From Streptococcus pantholopis (lineage in GTDB: Bacteria; Bacillota; Bacilli; Lactobacillales; Streptococcaceae): DNA of 64,000 nucleotides. The position numbers were made by a program, and so were the translations under genes. Below are positions 26,845-36,185 of this stretch, piece by piece. Under the pieces are notes generated by a model that did no database searches, was not told where the DNA came from, and saw only the letters and a program-made list of their open reading frames with translations. Within the stretch, counting starts at the first letter, position 1. Every line of letters starts with the position of its first letter. The stretch is from NCBI RefSeq assembly GCF_001642085.1, contig NZ_CP014699.1:1-64000 (forward strand). Reading direction: 5' to 3'.

Positions 26845-28230
26845 ATGAAAATCGATATGACAGAGGTCAATGAGAATAAGACAACTTTAACGACCTCTAT
26901 TGATAATTTGAACAGTCAATTGGAAACTGCTAAGACTTCCTTTACGAATCTAGTCAATACCGACAGTCTTCAAGGGGAGGTCAAGACGGCCATAGACGGT
27001 AAGATTAATAACTATCAGATTCCGCTTCTGACCAACTTTTCCAATAGTTTATCGACTTTATCGGCCCAGTATGATAAGGCGATAGAGGCGTTTCAAACGA
27101 CAGTTGAGGAGACCTCAGCTACGGCGATTATCGATACGGATTATCTGCAGGGATTAGAGGATGGCTATAGTACGATAGAGAGCAGTATAGCGACGATAGA
27201 CAGTGAGACGTCCAAGATTTACAGTTCGATATCTGATATCATCAGTTTGAGCAATCCCAGCAGTTCAGATATTACGACACCGTTGAGTGAAGCCAAGAAG
27301 GTATTGACGGATACCAAGAGCAACATGGAGACTTTTAACGGCTGGACACAGGGGACAGAATTCAGTGAACTGTTGTTGGCACAGTCAACGCAGTTACAGT
27401 CTCTAATGGGATTAGTTAATATAAGTTATACTGCATCTGATGCTAAAACGTTTTACAACAAGACGGATTTTGCAGATAATGCAGCTTATGTTGCTCAGGC
27501 AATCTCGAATCAGTCAACTCCCGTAGGGCTACTGGCAAATGTAGGGAAACATACTTCAAGCTTCTTTGATTATTTAGGAGAGAACAAAGGTGATATCCTA
27601 AAGAACTTATTGATAGATATCACAACAAATGGTATTGAGCAGACGGGACTGATGATTCAGCGCCTGGCTGGGCTCAGACTTCAGCAGCAAGGTATTCCAG
27701 GACCTGTTGGAAAAAATAGCTTTGTGATGTTTGATCCAAGTAAACGCATAGGCAAATGGCCTCTATCTAATGCTATGGATAAGATTACAAAGGGAGCAAG
27801 AGTGGCCAACATAGGGAAATGGGCCGGCAGAGCGGCAACAGGGCTCGCGTTTGCTTACAGTACTTATAACGATGTCGCTAATAACGGTAAAACTCTTGGA
27901 CAGGCAGTTGCTAAAAATGGAGCTTCAACAGCCGTTGGTTGGGCAGCGAATGTAGGAGCGACTGCTTTCTTGACAACCATAGCAGTAAGTAATCCAGTTG
28001 GCTGGGCCGCTGTGGGTGTCGCAGCAGCTGGTATAGCTGCTGGTACTGCAGCAAGTATTATCTTTGACTGGGCTTATGAAAATAATGAAACGGTCAGGAA
28101 TGTTGTCGATGGAGCAGGTGCGTACATTGATAAAGGACTGGATAAAGCCAAAGAAGGATTAAGCAATGCTGGAAAGGCTATAGGGAACGCTTTTTCCAGC
28201 GGTCTAAGCGGACTTAATCCATTTGGCTAA
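26845..28230 (+). CDS. LXG polymorphic toxin 3, probable membrane-depolarising type
   Basis: A 461-residue effector. Residues 1-177 equal LXG-1; the rest differs even within the late LXG domain (LLLAQSTQLQSLMGLVNIS). The C-terminal half has a Gly/Ala-rich hydrophobic stretch (residues about 360-407, VGWAAVGVAAAGIAAGTAAS) and an amphipathic tail with repeated Gly, ending NPFG. The genes behind it encode DUF443-like membrane proteins, the family of the immunity protein TsaI, which protects Staphylococcus aureus from the membrane-depolarising T7SS toxin TspA. Toxin sequence and immunity type both point to the membrane as target. Function is inferred. Confidence 0.82.
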   Translation: MKIDMTEVNENKTTLTTSIDNLNSQLETAKTSFTNLVNTDSLQGEVKTAIDGKINNYQIPLLTNFSNSLSTLSAQYDKAIEAFQTTVEETSATAIIDTDYLQGLEDGYSTIESSIATIDSETSKIYSSISDIISLSNPSSSDITTPLSEAKKVLTDTKSNMETFNGWTQGTEFSELLLAQSTQLQSLMGLVNISYTASDAKTFYNKTDFADNAAYVAQAISNQSTPVGLLANVGKHTSSFFDYLGENKGDILKNLLIDITTNGIEQTGLMIQRLAGLRLQQQGIPGPVGKNSFVMFDPSKRIGKWPLSNAMDKITKGARVANIGKWAGRAATGLAFAYSTYNDVANNGKTLGQAVAKNGASTAVGWAANVGATAFLTTIAVSNPVGWAAVGVAAAGIAAGTAASIIFDWAYENNETVRNVVDGAGAYIDKGLDKAKEGLSNAGKAIGNAFSSGLSGLNPFG

Positions 28231-28244
28231 ATGGAGGTGTACAA

Positions 28245-28883
28245 ATGTCTTTCGACCAATATAATATTCGGTATTTCCTGCTTGAGACAGATGAGAAGTA
28301 TTACATCTTTGATAGAAAATCCAGTTTCATAGGATATTTTTTTGCGCCTCTAAATGCTTTGACCCCAAAAAATGCTTATGAACTGTCCAGTGAGCAGTAT
28401 CAAAGTTTATTAGCATCTATCATAGAAAAGAGGCAGCTGCCACCTTCTGGTTTACTGAGAGGTTCATTGCGCTTAGCTGCTGTTATGTGGGCAAATATAC
28501 TAGCCAGACAAGTTTTTAATTATCTTGATACAGACTATTCTCTGTCCGTTAATCTTATACTGTTATCAATATCTATGATTTTGAGTATGCTGTTAATTCA
28601 TCTTATTAATAAACAAGCTAAGAATGGTCTAGAAAAGGTGATAAAGCTAAGCAATTTACGGCGGCGAAAGATTAGGGTTATACCTAGCCTTACCCCTCAA
28701 TTGATAAAGACAGGCTTTTTAGGTCTTGCTATGTTTTTACTGATGTTGGCTGCGATGTATGTTTATATTCTTTCAGGAAATCTTATTTTTGTTCTACTGT
28801 TGCCAGTGCTAGAGCTGATTGTTCTCATTGCGGCTTATTTTCCTTATTTTGAAAAAATGACTGTTAAAGCAGTAAAAAAATGA
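28245..28883 (+). CDS. DUF443/TsaI-like membrane immunity protein 1
   Basis: A 212-residue protein that opens with a soluble strand region (NIRYFLLETDEKYYIFDRKSSFIGYFF), then an ELSSEQYQSLL segment and four to five hydrophobic helices in two groups. This is the tandem five-TM (TIGR01218/DUF443) layout. It follows LXG-3 by 14 bases with a GGAGG site. It is the most diverged of the three tandem paralogues and sits next to the toxin, so it is the best candidate for the cognate immunity gene. Confidence 0.65.
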   Translation: MSFDQYNIRYFLLETDEKYYIFDRKSSFIGYFFAPLNALTPKNAYELSSEQYQSLLASIIEKRQLPPSGLLRGSLRLAAVMWANILARQVFNYLDTDYSLSVNLILLSISMILSMLLIHLINKQAKNGLEKVIKLSNLRRRKIRVIPSLTPQLIKTGFLGLAMFLLMLAAMYVYILSGNLIFVLLLPVLELIVLIAAYFPYFEKMTVKAVKK

Positions 28884-28997
28884 TAACTTATCATTTGTTG
28901 TTGGATATCGAAAATTGCCTGCCAGATAATGGATCTTTAATAAATAAAAAAACAAATAGCAATGCTGAAAACTGCTGGATAATTGATAGGGGAAAGC

Positions 28998-29663
28998 ATG
29001 ATAGAAAATATTGAATTGGTTGCTGTGAATTTTCGTTACTTGGCTTTTAGAGCTGCTGGGACTTATTACCTTTTGGACAGAAAGCCCAGATATATTATTT
29101 CTTATTTTTTCTTTCCGATCAGCTGGTTTTTTAAACAAAAATTTTATTCTATCAGTGAAGAGGAGTATCTTAGGCTTGTTCAGTCAGCACAGTCAAAGGG
29201 TACAGGTCTTGCCCTCCCAGCTTCTCTTACTGGTGGCTTAGCCGTTGTATCCGGTGCACTGCTTAGGCGAAGTGGAATCATAGAGCAGCTGGGAACGGGT
29301 TTATCTCACTATGCAACTATCTTTATTATTGGTTTTTTAACCTTATCTGCTTTTGTCAGTGTCTGGCTTTTTCACCGTTTCAGTCAAAAGAGATTAACAG
29401 CCTTTTTGCCGCTTAAAGGCAGAAAAATTTGTTACAATAGGTTATACCCACAAGCTGTCAGCATGGTTTTAATAAAGAGAACTTTTGCTCATGTGATGCT
29501 GTAGCTGTTGACATTGTTCATTGGGGCAGTTGCTTTCTATTCTAATAACTGGTTTTTTCTGCTTTCGGCATTTCTTCTGCTCTGCTTTATGCTTTGTGTC
29601 AGTGTTGTTAGCTATAGTCCTGATATCCGCTACCGACTCAATGATAAAGTGGTGGTGTCATAA
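28998..29663 (+). pseudogene. DUF443/TsaI-like membrane protein 2, interrupted by a nonsense codon
   Basis: ATG 28998 behind AGGGGAAAG. The frame runs to TAG at 29502-29504 and then continues in the same frame (LLTLFIGAVAFYSNNW onward) to TAA at 29661-29663. Aligned with the next gene, the TAG stands where that gene has TGG (Trp in VLWILTL), so one G-to-A change explains it. The truncated product would lose the last two membrane helices. The rest is close to the 29764 protein (NFRYLAFRAAGTYYLLDRKP). It looks like a recently lost spare immunity gene. Confidence 0.75.
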
Positions 29664-29763
29664 TGTGAGCACATCAAAGAAGTGCTCTTTTCTAAAAGAA
29701 TTATTCTTAGGCAGCATCGAGAAAGGATAAAGAAAAGCTGTTTTTATGATTTGATTTTTAATA

Positions 29764-30447
29764 ATGGGAGGATTTATGTATTATGGTGGCTTAGAGCTTG
29801 TGACGATTAATTCCCGTTACTTGGTCTTTAGTGCGGCTGGCAATTACTATCTTTTGGATAGAAAACCTAAGTATTTTGTCGGTTATTTTTTCCTGCCCAC
29901 AGCTTGGCTTGTGAAACAAAAATTATATCTTCTTACAGAAAGTGATTATCTTAAACTTGTTGAGAAAGTTCAACAGAACAGAGCGAGCGGTATAGTGGTA
30001 CCGGCTTCATTCAGCGGCGCTGGAGCTGTCTTGCTCAGTTTGTTTATCCGAAGAAGCGGTTTGATGGAACAATTGGACTTAGGCTTCTCTTTGTTTGTGA
30101 ATAGTATAATTGTCTGCCTAATGTTTTTGATAGCTTTTGCATTGGTACAATGGGTTTATTTAACGAGATATCGAAAGATTGCTTCGGATTTATCATTAGA
30201 GCAAAAGGGACTTGTCTACGCAAAATTAATCCCTGAGAGGCTTAATAAAACAGTCATGAAAGCTGTTTTTGTACATATTGTGCTGTGGATACTGACTCTT
30301 GCTGTGACTGCGGCAGCTATTTTATCAGGCAACTTGTTTTTTCTCTTTTCCACTCTTTTGCTTTTCTTTCTCTCCTTACTTTTTAGCGGGATTGGGCAGA
30401 CGTCTCTGCTGAGCTATAAACTAAAAATTTTACGAAAGAATCGATGA
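29764..30447 (+). CDS. DUF443/TsaI-like membrane immunity protein 3
   Basis: A 227-residue protein with the same plan as the two before it: a YLVFSAAGNYYLLDRKPKYFVGYFF start, a TESDYLKLVE segment, an RRSGLMEQL link, and four to five membrane helices with a basic end. The tandem arrangement is typical of this family and probably gives protection against related toxins of other strains. GGGAGG ribosome site. Confidence 0.65.
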   Translation: MGGFMYYGGLELVTINSRYLVFSAAGNYYLLDRKPKYFVGYFFLPTAWLVKQKLYLLTESDYLKLVEKVQQNRASGIVVPASFSGAGAVLLSLFIRRSGLMEQLDLGFSLFVNSIIVCLMFLIAFALVQWVYLTRYRKIASDLSLEQKGLVYAKLIPERLNKTVMKAVFVHIVLWILTLAVTAAAILSGNLFFLFSTLLLFFLSLLFSGIGQTSLLSYKLKILRKNR

Positions 30448-30600
30448 AAGTAGAGGAAGTTAAGAATTCCAGTATCCCATTGGATACCATAAGTTTTAGA
30501 TGCTTGGAGACAAGGATCGTTGTTTCATCAGTTTTTCCTTTACTATAAGGAGAAGCGATGACTGTAAATGTATAATAGATTAAAAATAAGGAGATAATTA
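30448..30600. other. Short intergenic region with an inverted repeat
   Basis: CCAGTATCCCATTGGATACCATAAG near 30470 holds a short inverted repeat. AAGGAGATAATT before the ATG at 30601 is a good ribosome site. No gene is seen. Confidence 0.4.
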
Positions 30601-30921
30601 ATGTTACCTATTGGCAGTGTCGTTTACCTGAAAGAAGGTAACCAAAAATTGATGATTTTAAATAGAGCGCCTCTTCTGACCGTGAATGGTATGCAAAAGT
30701 ATGTTGATTATTCAGCTTGTGAATTCCCTAAAGGACTTGTTCCAGAAGAAGTTTATTATTTCAATGAAGAAGATATTGATAAAGTTATATACATGGGCCT
30801 TCAGGACGAAGATGAAAAACGATTTGAAGAGTTATATAATGTGTGGCGCAAAGAAAATGAAACTAGAATCCCACAAGCTAAAATAGTTAAAAATAGCAGC
30901 GGCAATATCGAACTTCAATAA
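30601..30921 (+). CDS. DUF4176 protein, LXG-3 cassette
   Basis: A 106-residue protein of the same type as at 19882 and 23645: MLPIGSVVYLKEGNQKLMI, YVDYSACEFPKGL, FNEEDIDKVIYMGLQDEDE. Cytoplasmic. It is closer to the LXG-2 cassette protein than to the LXG-1 one. It ends the LXG-3 cassette. Confidence 0.78.
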   Translation: MLPIGSVVYLKEGNQKLMILNRAPLLTVNGMQKYVDYSACEFPKGLVPEEVYYFNEEDIDKVIYMGLQDEDEKRFEELYNVWRKENETRIPQAKIVKNSSGNIELQ

Positions 30922-31030
30922 CTTTTTTGACTTATTAACTTAACGCCATAGGCTTTTAATATTTTGTCGATGCCTGCCACTTTATTCTATAATTTTTTTG
31001 GCTAATCTGTTTTTTTAGTTTAAGTCAGCT

Positions 31031-31144
31031 TTAGGTTTCCAGGTAGGAAACTGGGGAGAAGTAGCCGCTGTAGCAGTTGTAGCAGGAATAATTTTTGCTC
31101 CAGAAGTAACAGTTCCTGTTTTAGGGACAGCCTTAGCCTTTTAG
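31031..31144 (+). pseudogene. Orphan 3' tip of an LXG-1-type toxin
   Basis: Matches the last 36 codons of LXG-1 (GFQVGNWGEVAAVAVVAGII and on, with V to F once) and its stop codon. No start codon or LXG domain stands in front. The match continues through the spacer into the gene at 31169. It is a leftover or donor fragment from cassette recombination. Confidence 0.88.
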
Positions 31145-31168
31145 CGGTCAAGAAAGAAGTTATATGAT

Positions 31169-31756
31169 ATGGACTACCTTAGAATAAGACAGCGATATAC
31201 CCTTTTAGTGAGATTGGCGATTTTATTACCTTCACTACCATTGCTTTATTATTTGTTTGCTAAGGACAACTATCTTATTAAAATATTGTGTATCATAATA
31301 TATATGGCCGTTTTGGCTGTTTGCGTTTATATAATTAATCGTTGGTATAGCCAAACCGTCACTTATGTTTTGTATTCCCAAGTCGATTTAGCTGCCTTTA
31401 GGGAATTTATAGAAATAAACGGTGAGTCTAAAAATGGCAAAAATCACTTACAATCTAAGCTAGCTGCCATCACATATCACTATCTTATTGGGGACTTTGT
31501 ATCTGTAATCCAAAGGGTGAGTGAATTAGACGGGAATGCTAAACTGAGTCAGTCGCAAGCAAGGGTGTTGGCTCTCTATCGAATTAAATCACATATATTA
31601 TTAGGGGATTATTCAAATAAGCAAGAGTTTAGAGAAGCTGTCTCCAAGACACTGTCAGAATATCATAATGAAAATAGAGAAATAGTGGAAAACTGTGAAG
31701 CTGTTTACGATATTGTGGAGATGGAAGCTCGACTTCCTAAAATTGCGAATCCATAA
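31169..31756 (+). pseudogene. Truncated copy of the LXG-1 partner/immunity gene
   Basis: The first roughly 180 codons are the same as the gene at 19128, including both membrane helices. At 31718 the match stops and the frame ends after 15 unrelated codons (EMEARLPKIANP at the end). The junction lies 60 bases before the restriction gene, so the incoming restriction-modification DNA probably cut it. The remaining protein could still reach the membrane, so leftover immunity cannot be ruled out. Confidence 0.8.
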
Positions 31757-31777
31757 AGTTTACAGGGGGAGTGCACT

Positions 31778-33520
31778 ATGAAGTCAAGAACTTATGGCTG
31801 GGTACAAAATCCATCAAGTTTTATTAGTTTAAAAAAAGTTGTCCAAATTTTTAATAATAAATCTAATCACTACCAATTACTGAAAGAAAAGTTGGTAGAT
31901 ACTATCTATTTTGAAGACATTAGAACAATTTTCTTAAATAAACTACAAGAAGGTGTAGAGGAATTTTCTTATTTGGAGCTTGTTGGAACCTCTAAAGATA
32001 GGAACGGAAGATTACCTAAAAAACGGTCTGATGCTGTGGCAGATGCTCTTATTCAGATTAGTATTACCCCTCAGCAGACAAAAAACACAGGCAAAACTTG
32101 GACAGATAACTGGACGGCAGACGGCTTTTTACGCTGGGCAGTTAGCCTTAATTTTGTGTCAGTCGATAGAGAAACAGACTGTTTCTCTATCACTGCTAAA
32201 GGGCGAGCTTTTTCCACAACTCTTGATGGTTCAGATGAGGAAATTGCTATTCTACAACAAGCTTTATTGGCTTATCCACCGGCTACCCAAATTCTTTCTC
32301 TATTAAAGGAGCACGGAGGCTATTGCACCAAATACTATCTGGGTGAAAAGCTTGGATTCCGTGGAGAAAAAGGATTTACTTCTTACAACGAAGACATCAT
32401 GTTCGATTGGTTAGGTGCTGCAACGCAATCAGAAAGGAAATCGATAAAATCAGACATCGAAGGAACAAGTGATAAGTATGCCAGAGGGATTTGCAATTGG
32501 TTGAAGAATGTTGGTTTAGTGGAAACTAAAACAGTTAAAAGATTGTTAGATAATGGCATGGTAGATGGATTTCAAGGTTATAAAATCAATGCTCGAGGTA
32601 TTCATTTACTAAATCAATCGCAAGGTAGTTCAAAAAATACAAGACTTGAAAAATTTATTATGTGGGAATTTTTTGCTACCCATGGGGAAAACCGGGATTA
32701 TATTCGAACTCGTCGAGCATATATCGTGAAATTTCTTCAGGAAACTCAATCTTTATCCATATTGTTAGCCAAATTAAGGTCCAAAGGTTTTAATGATGAA
32801 AAAGAAATTATTTTATCAGATATTGAAGGGTTAATTAATTTTGGACTAAGAATAGGGTATTCAGAGAATAGGATAATTTTAAAAGATCGTGTAAATGATT
32901 TTTCTATTCCAAATTTAGAAATTACAAAAGAACTGAAAGATGAGCAATCCGAAAAACGGAAAGCATATTTTTTGAAAGAGACGAATTTACCGTTGAAATA
33001 CATCGAATTACTAGATATTGCTTACGATGGTAAAAGAAATCGAGATTTTGAAATTGTTACGATGGAACTATTTCGTAATGTTTATCGTTTACAGTCAAAA
33101 TTATTAGGCGGAGTTCGAAAGCCAGATGGATTATTATATAAGCACCGTTTTGGAATTATTGTAGATACTAAGGCTTACGGAGAGGGCTATTCGAAATCGA
33201 TTAGCCAGGCTGATGAAATGATACGCTATATTGAAGACAATAAACGCCGTGATGAAAACCGTAATTCTACAAAATGGTGGGAGCACTTTCCAGATTGTAT
33301 TCCTAAACAGAGTTTCTATTTTATGTGGGTATCTAGCAAATTTGTTGGTAAATTTCAAGAGCAGCTGGATTATACAGCAAATGAAACGAAAACGAACGGT
33401 GCTGCTTTGAATGTAGAACAACTTCTTTGGGGTGCGGATCTAGTAGCAAAAGGTAAATTAGATATTTCTCAATTACCAAGTTATTTTCAAAATAAGGAGA
33501 TTGAATTTGTAAAAGCATAG
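31778..33520 (+). CDS. AlwI-family type II restriction endonuclease
   Basis: A 580-residue protein with the conserved N-terminal signature of AlwI-type enzymes (LPKKRSDAVADALIQI, WTADGFLRWAVSLNF). A C-terminal nuclease core is suggested by the FEIVTMELFRNVY helix, GIIVDTKAYGEGY (Asp and Lys of a PD-(D/E)xK site) and RRDENRNSTKWWEHFP. AlwI cuts outside the asymmetric site GGATC; this enzyme may have the same or a related target. The matching methyltransferase faces it tail to tail, 10 bases away. The pair interrupts the effector array and is a mobile defence unit by its position. Confidence 0.85.
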   Translation: MKSRTYGWVQNPSSFISLKKVVQIFNNKSNHYQLLKEKLVDTIYFEDIRTIFLNKLQEGVEEFSYLELVGTSKDRNGRLPKKRSDAVADALIQISITPQQTKNTGKTWTDNWTADGFLRWAVSLNFVSVDRETDCFSITAKGRAFSTTLDGSDEEIAILQQALLAYPPATQILSLLKEHGGYCTKYYLGEKLGFRGEKGFTSYNEDIMFDWLGAATQSERKSIKSDIEGTSDKYARGICNWLKNVGLVETKTVKRLLDNGMVDGFQGYKINARGIHLLNQSQGSSKNTRLEKFIMWEFFATHGENRDYIRTRRAYIVKFLQETQSLSILLAKLRSKGFNDEKEIILSDIEGLINFGLRIGYSENRIILKDRVNDFSIPNLEITKELKDEQSEKRKAYFLKETNLPLKYIELLDIAYDGKRNRDFEIVTMELFRNVYRLQSKLLGGVRKPDGLLYKHRFGIIVDTKAYGEGYSKSISQADEMIRYIEDNKRRDENRNSTKWWEHFPDCIPKQSFYFMWVSSKFVGKFQEQLDYTANETKTNGAALNVEQLLWGADLVAKGKLDISQLPSYFQNKEIEFVKA

Positions 33521-33530
33521 TCGAATCAGA

Positions 33531-35492
33531 TTATGCTTTTACTGTTTTAGGATCATAGTTTGTGATGAGCACTTCAACACTGTCTTCTTTTATAGTATTG
33601 TAAGAAGAATTTTTATAATGGTAGTTTAGTATGGTTAGATGAAGCTGTTCCTCTTTAATAAAATCCTCTAGCATAGTGTTATGCTTGCCTTTATGCTTCA
33701 AAACATTGCTTAGTGCAAATTTGATACCTCTGTGATTGAGTTCTCTCATTACTTGGTACATTTCGGCTTCCTGCTTCTCCCCCCAATTGGTGAACCCTCT
33801 ATTACCATCGTTGTAACTACCTGTGGTTATAAGATAAGGTGGATCGAGATAAACAAAGTCATTTTTTGACAATTTTGAAATATCGAAATCTATCAGCAAT
33901 TTATCTGAAAAAGTAGCTTTTAAGCTTTGTAGGCGAGTTATGAAATTGAGCAAGTTTTTTTTCATATTTTCACTGAAATGACTTCTGTTCCGCCCAAAAG
34001 GGTTATTAAACTCCATAAGATTATTAAACCGAAATTGATAATTATAGCTATAAGAGGATAAAATATATAGATCTAATGGGTTTGGATTTTCATTATACTG
34101 TTTCCGGAAAGCCAAAAAACCTGCTTCATTGGTTTTGCTCAGTTGATATTCCTTGATTCTTTTTTCAATTTTTTCAACCAACTCAATTGGGTCGTGCGAC
34201 TGAAAATAGCGAAACATTTCGTTTATTCGATAATTCATATCGTTGAAAATATATCTATGAGCGGGAACGTTAATACCGACATTTGCTCCGCCGCTAAATA
34301 AGTCTACGAATGTATCAATCTCTTTTGGAAAAAGTGGAATAATTTGTTTAAGTAGACGATATTTTCCTCCAATATAGTTGAGGGGACTTTTTATATATTC
34401 TCTTTGATTAATAACAGTCGGTTTATGCTTAGGTTTATTTAAGAACTTATTAGGGGTTGGCTTTCGTTGAATATAAAAAAGAAGTTCATATAGTTCTTTT
34501 TGTTTTGATTTTTGCTTCGATTGGTATTTCCGATAAGGTATTCGCTTAACATCTACCTGATTGTCATAGGCATACTTCAAAAGCAGCGAGTAGAGCTCGC
34601 TTTCCGAGATAATGCCCTCATTGTTGTAACTCAAGATTATATGAGTGGAATCTATATTAGCTATCAAATTTTCCATAGCATTAGCTGCTCTAGTTTTCGT
34701 AGAATAATCACTTTTTAGGCTTTGCCAATCGAATATTTTTGTCACTCCTTTTAGCTCGGGTTTATGATGTAGAGCTACATTTTCTAGCAAGTGATAATTT
34801 GAGGCATACTGACGAGAGTTATAGGGAGTGTCAATATAGACAATATCTGCTTTAATCTGCTTAACGAGTTCGTTAGCATCTTGGTGGAAAGCTTTATTTT
34901 TTCTATAATTATTAAATATTATTGTTTCTTCCGTTAATGTTAATGGATTCAATGCTCGTTTATCCCAATGCTTCAAAAAAGCTCCGTAAGTGCCTGTAAT
35001 ATTGCTTACGTAAGGGATAGCTTCGATTAAACAATTTAGTAAATAGAAGTATTCATACTCATTCAACAATAATTTCTCTGCTTTCCATTTTTCAATCTGT
35101 TCCCTAATACTATCAATTTTACGAGCATTTTCTTGTGTTAGATACATAGAATTTCCAGCTGGAGAGTAGTTGTTTGTGTAATATCCAGACATTCCCTCTA
35201 GTTGTTGTAAATACTCTAAGGGGTTATTAATCCCAATTTTTTTCAATGCATTAAAATGCAGATAGGAGTTATTTTCGATAACGGTCTTAGCCTTAATATA
35301 ATTAAAGTAGAGTGTGTCGTTAGAATAAATAGTAAAATAAGGTTTGAAGAAATTCCCAACCACATTTGTACCTGCGAATAAATCTAAAAAGATTTCCTCT
35401 CCACCAAAGAGATGCTTATCAAGCATCTCTTTTATTTCTGATAGTAATAATTTTTTAGAACCTATATATCTCATTTCGACATCCTTATTCAT
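33531..35492 (-). CDS. Double-domain adenine-specific DNA methyltransferase (D12 class, AlwI/FokI type)
   Basis: A 653-residue fusion of two Dam-like methyltransferases. Domain 1 has the SAM-binding motif DLFAGTNVVGNF and the catalytic motif as DTPY (VYIDTPYNSRQY). Domain 2 has DLFSGGANVGINV and DPPY (FVYLDPPYL). Two domains are needed when the recognition site is asymmetric, because each strand is methylated separately, as in M.FokI. This fits the AlwI-like nuclease next door. The start is ATG at 35492 on the minus strand. It is transcribed toward the nuclease gene, from its own promoter in the 35500-35640 gap. Confidence 0.87.
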   Translation of the reverse strand: MNKDVEMRYIGSKKLLLSEIKEMLDKHLFGGEEIFLDLFAGTNVVGNFFKPYFTIYSNDTLYFNYIKAKTVIENNSYLHFNALKKIGINNPLEYLQQLEGMSGYYTNNYSPAGNSMYLTQENARKIDSIREQIEKWKAEKLLLNEYEYFYLLNCLIEAIPYVSNITGTYGAFLKHWDKRALNPLTLTEETIIFNNYRKNKAFHQDANELVKQIKADIVYIDTPYNSRQYASNYHLLENVALHHKPELKGVTKIFDWQSLKSDYSTKTRAANAMENLIANIDSTHIILSYNNEGIISESELYSLLLKYAYDNQVDVKRIPYRKYQSKQKSKQKELYELLFYIQRKPTPNKFLNKPKHKPTVINQREYIKSPLNYIGGKYRLLKQIIPLFPKEIDTFVDLFSGGANVGINVPAHRYIFNDMNYRINEMFRYFQSHDPIELVEKIEKRIKEYQLSKTNEAGFLAFRKQYNENPNPLDLYILSSYSYNYQFRFNNLMEFNNPFGRNRSHFSENMKKNLLNFITRLQSLKATFSDKLLIDFDISKLSKNDFVYLDPPYLITTGSYNDGNRGFTNWGEKQEAEMYQVMRELNHRGIKFALSNVLKHKGKHNTMLEDFIKEEQLHLTILNYHYKNSSYNTIKEDSVEVLITNYDPKTVKA

Positions 35493-35712
35493 CCTTTTAG
35501 TCTTTTCATTATACCATACTAAAAATTAACTTCCAATACTTTATTCGGAAACTTGGAAGTTTCCAGATAAAGCATGATTTTTAGGTTATAGATGTTTGGG
35601 TTGTATTTATTGTTTTAGACTACTGAATGAGGTATGGCATAAAGTATATGAACTAAGTCAACCTAATTTATTTTTATCAAGAAGTTTGTCAGTTTAGACT
35701 GCGAGTAAGGGG

Positions 35713-35741
35713 TGGACAAAAGGCCAAAGATTTGATATACT
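35713..35741 (+). promoter_or_regulatory. Promoter of the third esxA
   Basis: TGGACA (35713-35718), a 17-nt spacer and TATACT (35736-35741), identical to the copy 2 promoter. Confidence 0.75.
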
Positions 35742-35782
35742 GACTGTGTCATTACATTAAAAGCGAAAAGGAGATTTATACT

Positions 35783-36076
35783 ATGGCAGAAGTATCATTA
35801 TCACCAGAAGAGCTTTCCAGCCAAGCGAGTGTTTATTCGACAGCTGTTGAGCAGATAGAGACAGCTATTCAGGCGGTAGAAAGAACGAACGGCGAGATGC
35901 AGTCTCACTGGAACGGGCAAGCCTATCAAGCCTACTTAGAGCAATATAATCAGCTTCGTTCAGATGTGACGAAGTTTGAAGAGTTGTTAACATCAGTGAA
36001 CCAACAGCTGACCTCTTATGCATCAGTTGTTTCCGAGCGTGATACAAGCGATGCGGGCCAATTCACCTTTCAGTAA
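35783..36076 (+). CDS. esxA: WXG100 protein EsxA, copy 3
   Basis: 97 residues, identical to copies 1 and 2. It has a complete promoter, ribosome site and hairpin, and can be expressed although no toxin follows in this module. Confidence 0.95.
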   Translation: MAEVSLSPEELSSQASVYSTAVEQIETAIQAVERTNGEMQSHWNGQAYQAYLEQYNQLRSDVTKFEELLTSVNQQLTSYASVVSERDTSDAGQFTFQ

Positions 36077-36103
36077 ATAGAGTGACTATAAGAACTTTTT
36101 AGA

Positions 36104-36143
36104 AAAGGGCTGGGACGGGAGTCCTGGTCCTTTCCTTTATGTT
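36104..36143 (+). terminator. Hairpin after esxA copy 3
   Basis: Same stem and loop as behind the other two esxA copies. Confidence 0.6.
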
Positions 36144-36185
36144 TAAATAAAGGTTGTAGTGAAAGAGAAGAGGGGGGTATAAGAG

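Noticed and set aside
31169-31756. Reading this as a distinct complete 195-residue gene
   Set aside because: The first 180 codons copy the 19128 gene and the last 15 are unrelated read-through into foreign DNA, so it is a truncation.
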